Assembly (NCBI GenBank): GCA_947462335.1
Contig: OX381707.1
Location: 15,653,418 to 15,717,417 of the forward strand
DNA length: 64,000 bases
Reading direction: 5' to 3'
From: Harmothoe impar
Taxonomy: Eukaryota; Annelida; Polychaeta; Phyllodocida; Polynoidae
Shown: positions 58,401-64,000 of the stretch, piece by piece
Position numbering within the stretch: position 1 is the first letter of the stretch
Layout of the letters: the number at the start of each line of letters is the position of its first letter
The notes under the pieces: model-generated
What the model was told of the DNA's origin: nothing
Seen by the model: only the letters and a program-made list of their open reading frames with translations
Database searches by the model: none
Made by a program: the position numbers and the translations under genes

Positions 58401-59026
58401 GCCTGTGGCTACACATGGGGTGAGGTGCCATGCATGGAAAGAAGGGGGGGTTTCAGTAATGGTAACAAAAAATGACCTTTCATAATGGTATTATCCATAT
58501 AGCCCCTACTAGGCCTATACGCTGTAACCCCAACCCATGCGTACATAGACAAAGGATAGTGCTACGGTGAGAACACCCCCTCATTTACGGCTTGGTGGAT
58601 TTCCCCAAAGCGGGCCCTACTCATATGTCCTATTACTGACACATTTCTTTCTCTTCAAAATTCATTGAGTTATAAAGTTTGGTTTCATTCCACTACAACC
58701 ATGTCACACATTTCGTATAAATGGACATATAAAACACCCAGTGTATACTTTCGGCCCTATGTTTTTCAGCTGTCACTACGACCCTTTCATTTCGGTATTA
58801 CATATATGCACGTAGACTGTCCCTGTCTTACTTTCAACTGCACTTGCTGTATTACTTCAGGGAACACATGGTATACTGGCGGGTGCTGGTCCTGGAGGCG
58901 AAGGCTTTTGTTCTGATGAGGGCGTGTGGGCTGCGATACAGGGAAGCCTTGCACATCTTGAAGGGTGACATGAAGTCCTCCCGTTCCAAGCCCATCTTCA
59001 CCCGCCCCGATCTGGAGGACCAGTAG
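37269..59026 (+). CDS. MULE transposase-SWIM-ubiquitin-specific protease fusion gene, 31 coding exons
   Basis: Hand-spliced exons: 37269-37452, 37772-38745, 39126-39246, 40613-40866, 41413-41526, 42729-42893, 43230-43432, 44774-45210, 45537-45775, 46031-46206, 47481-47591, 49040-49258, 49440-49801, 50357-50485, 51041-51127, 51304-51391, 51604-51656, 52037-52107, 52328-52401, 52760-52840, 53258-53462, 53839-53902, 54460-54523, 54900-54960, 55233-55288, 55711-55816, 56014-56063, 56749-56848, 57091-57146, 57411-57512, 58861-59026. All junctions are GT-AG, keep phase, and give about 1723 codons ending TAG. Exons 4, 24 and 27 have a second in-frame acceptor (40691, 54882, 55936). Order of parts: Pro-rich repeats, CaRF-like region, DDE domain, SWIM finger, USP domain, unknown C-terminus. 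A nuclear DNA-binding deubiquitinase is the simplest inference; the substrate is unknown. The many introns argue for a host gene rather than a mobile copy. Confidence 0.85.
37772..38745 (+). CDS. Exon 2: Pro/Thr/Glu-rich domain encoded by a minisatellite
   Basis: The acceptor is CTCTATAG and the donor ACACG|GTGTGT. About 324 residues, nearly all P, T, A, E, G and Q, are expected to be disordered. From 38014 to 38721 lie eight near-identical units: five of 93 bp (31 residues) and three of 81 bp (27 residues, lacking PPPA). Each contains TGPAPP, TGPEATGPEQTDPTEPP. The units are alike at the DNA level, including silent sites, so the array is young and probably varies in copy number. It may act as a flexible spacer; that is inference. 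Confidence 0.8.
38014..38721 (+). repeat. Coding minisatellite, 5 x 93 bp + 3 x 81 bp
   Basis: Units start at about 38014, 38107, 38200, 38293, 38386, 38479, 38560 and 38641. All unit lengths are multiples of three, so gain or loss keeps frame. Lack of stops in several other frames creates long spurious open frames on both strands. Confidence 0.9.
39126..43432 (+). CDS. Exons 3-7: N-terminal region resembling CaRF/ALS2CR8 proteins
   Basis: Exons 39126-39246, 40613-40866, 41413-41526, 42729-42893 and 43230-43432 encode about residues 387-671. Visible features are a Tyr/Trp/Arg-rich opening (SQYNRWKTEGRFHKTLK), a block with YTRCTKSNFIYCVSE and NSFCIRWC, and KMGCPASVCIRRIILFPEY. The KxGCPAxxxIRxxxxFPxY pattern recalls the calcium-responsive transcription factor family and related N-terminal regions of animal MULE proteins; this is from memory and tentative. 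A basic Lys/Arg segment follows (SKLADKLRKDLKLHF). DNA recognition by this part is inferred. Exon 4 could instead start at 40691, which would drop 26 residues. Confidence 0.6.
39450..40095 (+). repeat. Block T, copy 2, in intron 3
   Basis: It is a diverged copy of 35870-36600 with the same landmarks and orientation, ending in a G run (40076-40089). Confidence 0.6.
43503..43765. mobile_element. Composite family E MITE fragments in intron 7
   Basis: GCGGCTTATA motifs and a CCGTAAAACCTCGCG terminus at 43666 show two abutting partial elements related to 9229-9433. Confidence 0.55.
43985..44050 (+). repeat. Block T, copy 3 (short), in intron 7
   Basis: It shares TATATAAAACGGCATTAG, AGGCTTGAGT and GAACAGATA(T/A)ACCAAAA with copies 1 and 2, then ends at the MITE beginning 44067. 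Confidence 0.5.
44067..44602. mobile_element. MITE with CCGTATTCCACGTAATAAGC termini in intron 7, carrying a SINE-like insert
   Basis: The left CCGTATTCCACGTAATAAGC and right GCGCTTATCATGTCCAATACGG are imperfect inverse copies, each flanked by TA. Inside lies a segment ending GTCAGTGGGACGTTAAAC followed by (AAAC)n at 44464-44480, the form of a SINE tail. Confidence 0.65.
44774..46206 (+). CDS. Exons 8-10: MULE-type DDE transposase domain
   Basis: Exons 44774-45210, 45537-45775 and 46031-46206 (about residues 672-955). The first acidic residue is Asp742 in SMIDGTYRT, the second Asp803 in FMSDCAAAE, and the third Glu918 in TNNGVERQNRILK. The CxxH pair typical of Mutator-like transposases is Cys824/His827 in LCIFHIKQRW. 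Spacing (61 and 115 residues) suits the MULE fold. All catalytic residues are present, so DNA cleavage activity cannot be excluded. The domain is split by two introns of 326 and 255 bp. Confidence 0.85.
47481..49258 (+). CDS. Exons 11-12: linker and SWIM zinc finger
   Basis: Exons 47481-47591 and 49040-49258. The SWIM motif CxCx9CxH is CDCVDWWTFHIPCKH (Cys1045, Cys1047, Cys1057, His1059). SWIM fingers regularly follow MULE transposase domains and are thought to bind DNA or protein. An acidic run of five Glu precedes the motif. Upstream, SGKSKRFWKGVPLYIKERP links it to the transposase core. Confidence 0.85.
48640..48990. mobile_element. GTGAAATAACCC-family MITE in intron 11
   Basis: It starts near ATAGACAAATGTCAATG and ends GAACCTTTGTCTAT. 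Inside are CCGTGAAATAACCCTCGCC and GGCTTCGCCTCGTGAAATAA. A near-inverse copy lies at 56468-56725. Partial relatives occur near 38798, 46250, 47790, 51750, 52490, 57523, 58060 and 58157, all within the large gene. Confidence 0.65.
49440..49801 (+). CDS. Exon 13: linker between SWIM finger and protease
   Basis: It encodes about 120 residues: a Tyr/Pro-rich part (KYRGNNFLNLDWEAAYGKN), a likely helix (NMAALSKLLRQNSANDVSHM), and a Ser/Pro-rich tail. The donor CCAGCCA|GTATGT is phase 1 and joins exon 14 in frame. No start Met lies between this exon and the protease Cys box, which argues against two separate genes. Confidence 0.8.
50357..53902 (+). CDS. Exons 14-22: ubiquitin-specific protease (USP, C19) domain
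   Basis: Nine exons encode about residues 1187-1470, close to the usual 300-residue USP core. The Cys box is PPGRNLCFLNSLLQVL with nucleophile Cys1203 and oxyanion Asn1201. QQDSHELLLKM is the conserved QQD segment. FRCQICREATVNAK and PQVLVLQMNR match the finger and palm motifs. The His box is AGHYASYVERNGKW with His1431, followed by ND (Asp1447 as third catalytic residue). The domain ends in STYLLFYRK, the usual USP close. Only one Cys (DKCPH) is seen where the first CxxC of the zinc ribbon is expected, so zinc binding may be lost. It should hydrolyse ubiquitin or ubiquitin-like conjugates. Confidence 0.88.
52872..53124. mobile_element. MITE with CAGGGTTCCCAC terminus in intron 20 (hAT-like)
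   Basis: It begins CAGGGTTCCCACGTGTCATG and ends GTGGGATCCCTG. The interior repeats GTCATGGAAAA motifs. The CAGGG start is common in hAT-derived elements; I see no convincing 8-bp duplication. Confidence 0.5.
54460..59026 (+). CDS. Exons 23-31: unrecognised C-terminal region
   Basis: Nine short exons encode about 250 residues. They start with an acidic Glu/Gln-rich linker (EQAAQQEEEMEEP), then a basic patch KRRKIQRAAKENA that could be a nuclear localisation signal. A folded-looking part follows, with YLEPFGRLRAEQDDNLIKV, FHFHQETLRCPTELYDDY, LYVGPLTRAHFLARERG and YLIKLFFGTQEVHNAIGYEY. The end is helical: YWRVLVLEAKAFVLMRACGL, then LKGDMKSSRSKPIFTRP and TAG at 59024-59026. I recognise no family. 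Exon 27 may start at 55936 instead of 56014 (26 more residues) and exon 24 at 54882. Confidence 0.7.
56468..56725. mobile_element. GTGAAATAACCC-family MITE in intron 27 (opposite orientation)
   Basis: It begins TAGACAAAGGTTCACGAG and proceeds through GGGTTATTTCACGAGGCGAA to GCCGTATTCACCATGAAATA. It is the reverse complement of most of 48640-48990. Confidence 0.7.
57938..58023. repeat. Perfect 35-bp inverted repeat (long hairpin) in the last intron
   Basis: The arms 57938-57972 and 57989-58023 are exact inverses; they start GTTACTGCACGATAGGTGCC. The loop is 16 bases. Imperfect pairing continues outwards (TAAAGTG...CACTTTA) to about 57919 and 58042. Confidence 0.85.
58157..58318. mobile_element. 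Short MITE in the last intron (AGACAAATTCCAACGCCCAT termini)
   Basis: AGACAAATTCCAACGCCCAT at the left mirrors ATGGGCGTTGGCATTTGTCT at the right with one or two mismatches. Its left half matches fragments near 38798 and 52490. Confidence 0.75.
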
Positions 59027-59165
59027 GACTACCCCCCCCCCCCCCCCACACCTTTCAAATGTAAGCAGGGATGAAATTAAGCAAGATTTTCCCTGAAATT
59101 TTTTATTTTTTTTTGGCCAACAACAAATTTCTCTCCATTTTTAGCTTTTCCCTCTCTTAGGATAT

Positions 59166-59171
59166 ATTAAA
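59166..59171 (+). terminator. Possible polyadenylation signal of the large gene (ATTAAA)
   Basis: ATTAAA lies 140 bp after the stop codon in an A+T-rich 3' region. I saw no AATAAA nearer. Weak by itself. Confidence 0.3.
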
Positions 59172-59764
59172 TAACAACTCAATATAAACTACCTAAAACT
59201 GATTTCCTGTGTGTAATCCCATGATAAGAAATGAAAGTCATGATTACTTCCTTATCAGTGGTCCTACAACTAAACACACACAGGCTACACCACACTGCTC
59301 TCAGTGTCAATTATTTCTCACCAAATTTCAACTTAACTTCACATAGCTTGAAGCCCTCTCTCTCCTCCACAGTGCTATGCAATTACACTCTTCATATGAA
59401 GCTTAGCCAGTTTACGTATGGTGCTATGCATGAAGAGTGTACGGACATATTTCTCATTCTCCTCCACAGGATATAAAGTGCATGACCACATGGACATGAC
59501 AAATGCTTTTCCTCAACAGGAAATAACGTCCAGCATTATATAAGCATGACAAATCTTGCTGCACAGCACTATATATCTGTCTCAAGACGCCTGAACATTC
59601 ATACCATTTATATTGTATAGTTCAAAGTTCTTTTTTTTTTCACATAGTCGGCTTTCACCCCTTATACTTTAAATGACCCTTGCAACGACCCCCCCATGTG
59701 AAACTGAACACTGAACGTATACTACGCGTGGAACATGACCGTCATATTAAAGGTAAGACATTAA

Positions 59765-62483
59765 GGGAGCGTTCATTATTTATGGCAGGGGGGGGGGGGC
59801 GGGCGTTTGGCAAAACGAATACGTCAAAAAAAAAAGACCCCCCCCTCTGAATGGGTCAAAAATAAAAGACCCCCCCCCTCCGAATGGGTCAAAAAAAAAA
59901 GACCCCCCCCCCTCCGAATAGGTTGAAAAAAAATGACCCCCCCCCCTCACCATAGACGTTTATGAATACTTAATAATGGCATCAACGACATACAAAATCC
60001 ACATAGTCCTATACTATAACCTATTATAGCATGTGCTTAACCATTATTTGAGGGAGTGGTTATAGGGCATAACAATATGGTGAATATATTTATGTGGAGA
60101 GCGCGCATTTTTCTGTTTCCGTGGCACGTTTGATATTTTTGCTAAAAATTGGTGTGATTATTTTGGTCCCCACCTACAAGTCCTGCTAATACTGTTTGGT
60201 AGAAGTACCATGAAATGGCCCAGCTCAGGGGCCGCGGAAGGTGGATAAAGTTGGGGGGCCCAGCTCCCAAAGCCAGCTGATGAGTGTTGGTTAGAGGGAG
60301 AAACAAATGGTTGTTTTGGGGCCACAAGCCCCAGGAAAATTTGGGAATTTGACCTTTATATTAGTGTATTCAGAGTGGTCTGAAGTCTACCATATGATCC
60401 TGGGAAATTTTGTAATTTTACATTGAAATTGATGTGTTCTGAGGGACTTTGAGCTTGTCTTTCAAGAAAGTTTTAGGAATTTTACCTCGAGATTGGTGTA
60501 TTCTTGGGTACTCTGAGTCTAGAATGTTCATGTTTCCCAAAAAGATTGGCTCCCCCACTTTACTAGGCCCCCAGCCCCCCCCTGCTCCACGCTACTGCAG
60601 CTTAAAACAAAGATGTTTGATGAAGGGATGCTCTGGACATTATAATAGTGGCAAACCTGAAGAAAATTTTGAAAATCTAGAGGTCAATCGGCCCATTTTA
60701 ATGTATCCTGGTATTATAACTTGCAGTTAAAGGAACAAGATCACTATTTAAACCTAGTTTGGTTTTCCAAAGGCTAGGATCAGTAAGAAATAGGGAGCTG
60801 AGGGTGAGAATTTGAAGTTGAACAAAGAGTCACAGGGGAATGTGTCTTTGTTATATAACGGCACGGATCAATTACAATCGCTTATGCCATCAATGGTATG
60901 CATGGATGTTACGTGCACCATAGTTGATAACCTTTATTTGAGGAAATGCCATAAGGTACCTGCCTTCAATATTCTAGTGTGTGGTCAGTATAACCAAGCC
61001 ATGGGAATGCATTGACTCCAAAAAAAATAAAAGCTTTAAAATAGTGATGAATAACTCACTGATAACCCTGCAGAGCATCGGAAGCAACTTGACTAGAACC
61101 AAATATAGAGCTCTAAAAATTCTGATGAGGCCAAGTAGCGATGAGTAGCAATGATTATTCAGTGCCTGATTTCTGTTGAAGCCAAAGATGAACTTAGAGG
61201 GAGATTTAGAAATTGGCGACAGAAGGAGTGGCATCCGCAGCAGAAAACTCTGTGGATCTGGTGGCTATTTGCTACATTTCAAGGCATTCGGTACACCGAT
61301 TTATAGTGGGATGATCATGTCTACTCTATGAGTCTGCTGATTTTTTTAAGTCCTAGAATCTGTGAGAAGCAGGCAGCTATCAGGGAGATGGTGAAGGTAT
61401 TCTAAAAATATTGAGAGCTCTGCAATCAGAACGCTGTGGCTAAAAATTCTGATGAGGCCAAGTAGCGATGAGTAGCAATGATTATTCAGTGCCTGATTTC
61501 TGTTGAAGCCAAAGATGAACTTAGAGGGAGATTTAGAAATTGGCGACAGAAGGAGTGGCATCCGCAGCAGAAAACTCTGTGGATCTGGTGGCTATTTGCT
61601 ACATTTCAAGGCATTCGGTACACCGATTTATAGTGGGATGATCATGTCTACTCTATGAGTCTGCTGATTTTTTTAAGTCCTAGAATCTGTGAGAAGCAGG
61701 CAGCTATCAGGGAGATGGTGAAGGTATTCTAAAAATATTGAGAGCTCTGCAATCAGAACGCTGTGGCTCATTTAGCAGGGTCTGGTACAAGATACCAAGG
61801 AAAAGTGTGTATCATGACTAGTGTAATCACGCCTTTGACTGGTGGCGTGGACCTAAGCTACAATGTATCAACATTATATGAGGTAGATCTGCATCTTGCA
61901 TACTATGCATCTGCTCCTCTATTGGGAAGAAAGGTAGGGTCTTAAAATGTAGGCAAGTTCACCCTTGCATATGGATGCCAAAACGTGATGGGCAAGGCTA
62001 AAGTCCAATTAACCCAAACTATTTCGGATACAGTACTGTCATATTTCGGTGCCACAATAGCATTCATCTAACTGCACACTGATAGCTTTTCTGTTTAGAC
62101 CCCCTACATTCTGTACTCTTCTCGTGTTGAATTAATGCTCTTTCTCCAGTTAATTATTGTTGCGTTAAGAAAAGAAAAGTAGTGAATCATTCATGTGTCG
62201 ATTGGTAGGCAAGAAATTTAGCAAAGTTCTACCGTCTTTATGACCCCAATTCGCGACATGTGTCGTGAAATTCGCTTCACGTTGTGTCAAAAAATACCCC
62301 CTCCCAAATAAATACCCTTAAAAAAAATGACCCCCCCCTCAGAATAGGTTGAAAAAAAAAGACCCCCCCCCTAAGAATAGGTTGAAAAAAAAAGACCCCC
62401 CCCCTCCGAATACCCCTAAAAAAAATGACCCCCCCCTGATTTGCACACCCCCCCCCCCCCTGGCATAAATAATGAACGCTCCC
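59765..62483. mobile_element. 2.7-kb Harbinger-type non-autonomous element
   Basis: The left terminus GGGAGCGTTCATTATTTATG and its inverse at the right are flanked by TAA (59762-59764 and 62484-62486). Subterminal regions at both ends hold AAAAAAGACCCCCCCC-type repeats in opposite senses. The interior (about 60000-62250) has no recognisable transposase; short open frames only. It contains a 327-bp tandem duplication. Confidence 0.75.
61114..61767. repeat. 327-bp tandem duplication
   Basis: 61114-61440 and 61441-61767 are near-identical direct repeats starting TAAAAATTCTGATGAGGCCA and ending CAGAACGCTGTGGCT. It is a recent duplication, or an assembly duplication. Confidence 0.9.
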
Positions 62484-62840
62484 TAAGGAGAAAGTACCAT
62501 ACAGGCAAGGTTATTTCATAAAGTTCGCTCACTATGACATTCGGATGAACTGACTCATCATTTAAACGCGGCAAATATGTTGGCTGGTCTCCATTCTGAT
62601 AAAGTGCATGTTCCGTTACCAGCGTACAATCGGGTTGTACCATGTACACTTCACATAGGGGGTGGGATCAGGTTGTAACAGGAAAGTAGCGTACGTCACA
62701 CTGCATCAGTTCCACTTCAAACCAAATGTAGATAACGTTGTGTTTGGGTTCTCGGGTGACATGTGTACCACAGCCTGATATAATATGAAATTACTTTGAT
62801 GTTTTAGTATACTGTGTACCACCTTTCATCCCCGTCAACA

Positions 62841-63269
62841 ATGGACTCGCCCAGTACGCCGCTTCCCATCATCCTCCCCTACATCCGGGGCCTACATAGC
62901 ACACCGGCATCCGGCCTTAAAGACGTTGCAGCCGGGACATCTTCGGATATCTGCAAGTGAGTCGTTTTCATTGGGGCTATAACATGCCAGGACATATTAT
63001 GTTATGTTATTTACTCTTATTACGGCAGGCCAGCTGTGGCCAGGGCTACCGGTACTCAGGGTGTGTGGAACGGGCGATATATTGTACATTTGCGGCACGA
63101 GAGGCATCTAGTGCCGCCCGGTAGGAAGGTTACTCGTACCCTACTTTGCGGGCGGGAGGCTGGGGGGAAGTCGACCCTTTTTCTGCTTCAAATATCACCT
63201 GAAATGCCCAGTTGTATATCATGTAGGAACTTCATTCCTACTGCTTATGGAAGTTCTCTTGCCGCCTAA
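62841..63269 (+). CDS. Candidate small two-exon gene, 118 residues, unrecognised
   Basis: Exon 1 (62841-62956) starts ATGGACTCGCC, encodes MDSPSTPLPIILPYIRGLHS and ends at TGCAA|GTGAGT in phase 2. Exon 2 (63029-63269) follows the acceptor TTACGGCAG, keeps frame, and ends TAA. AATAAA occurs about ten bases after the stop. Codons are G/C-ending in exon 1 and early exon 2 (ATGTQGVWNGRYIVHLRHE), less so later. The late part has SCISCRNF, a Cys pair. I recognise no domain. It may instead be the first exons of a longer gene or a gene relic. Confidence 0.4.
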
Positions 63270-63511
63270 ACCAATGTAAATAAATCGGAGTTATATCATT
63301 CAATTTTCTTTTCTTGTTATCGTGCATAATACACCGGTATCAAAGGGGCCAGGAAACTCCGGTGATTAGCCAGGACACTAGACTGTAAGCTCTGAATGTC
63401 AGTATCACTAATGGATTGTATTAATTCAAACAGTAAGTCCTATTCTATCTAATGGTGGGTAAAGTCTTATAGAATCAATTCTCTAAGATATGTGGACAGC
63501 TACGTTTTAAA

Positions 63512-63889
63512 CAGGTTAAATTTTTTAGCCCCCGCCCCCCAGAGGGGTCCAAATTTTTTTGCCACCCCCCCTGGAGGGGTCCAGACTTGCTTTTCCAACT
63601 GCATTTTTGCATGAACAAGAAGTTAGGGTGGTACGTAAATGTAGCTGCGCTTTTTAAGTAAATATAGGCACTTTTTCTAAATTAGACAAAAAATATTGTT
63701 GGGAGAATTGAGTTTGGCATGAGATTTATTATATTTCAACTTTGAACTACATAACAACCCTAGCATATGTAGATATGCTCTTTTTCGCTATATTGCTATT
63801 TGCGTTCAGTGTGTCCAGTTACGCTGCGCAAAGTGTGCCCTCCGCGCCAACATCCACCCCCCCCCTGTTGTATAACAATAATCAGTCCT
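63512..63889. mobile_element. Broken family A MITE
   Basis: The internal segment AACAGGTTAAATTTTTTAGC with C runs (63512-63590) and a right terminus CCTGTTGTATAACAATAATC before CTTAAGGG (63863-63889) match family A. They are separated by unrelated sequence and the left terminus is missing. Confidence 0.5.
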
Positions 63890-64000
63890 TAAGGGAGGGG
63901 GGGGGGGGCGGCTGCACCCCCGGTCTACACCGCATAGGTTTTTAATCTTTAGGTCCCAACAAGAAACACACAGATAGATATGGCCATCTAAATTTCATAT

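Overview
The window is eukaryotic, almost certainly animal, nuclear DNA. It has GT-AG introns, G+C-rich third codon positions in exons, an internal TTAGGG-type telomeric tract, abundant miniature inverted-repeat transposons (MITEs) and many microsatellites. Short coding exons lie in A+T-rich introns. This suits a marine invertebrate such as a lancelet or a mollusc; no species can be fixed from the sequence alone.

Layout. Positions 1-35.8 kb are repeat-dominated intergenic DNA. They hold several MITE families, many with legible target-site duplications (TSDs), an interstitial telomere tract inside an inverted repeat, and a young terminal-repeat retroelement in miniature (21651-22521) whose LTRs carry a tRNA-like Pol III box pair. 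A foldback element, dispersed 60-bp palindromes, minisatellites and microsatellites also lie here. Good single-exon coding signals are few; the best is a minus-strand exon at 2628-2768.

Positions 37269-59026 (perhaps from 36806) carry one large plus-strand gene that I could assemble by hand as 31 coding exons. All 30 junctions keep phase and the model gives about 1720 residues. In order the protein has a Pro/Thr-rich N-terminus built on a coding minisatellite, a region resembling CaRF/ALS2CR8 proteins, and a MULE (Mutator-like) DDE transposase domain with all three acidic residues. A SWIM zinc finger follows, then a complete ubiquitin-specific protease (USP) domain with Cys, His and Asp in place, and a 250-residue C-terminal region I do not recognise. 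A transposase-SWIM-USP protein with intact catalytic residues in both enzyme domains is the most notable thing in the window. Its intron-rich structure suggests a host gene derived from a transposase rather than a mobile element.

Positions 59.1-64 kb hold a 2.7-kb Harbinger-type element with an internal 327-bp tandem duplication, a candidate small two-exon gene (62841-63269) and a broken MITE.

Splice sites, domains and repeats were assigned by eye; no database search was run. Exon boundaries with two good acceptors are stated as such.
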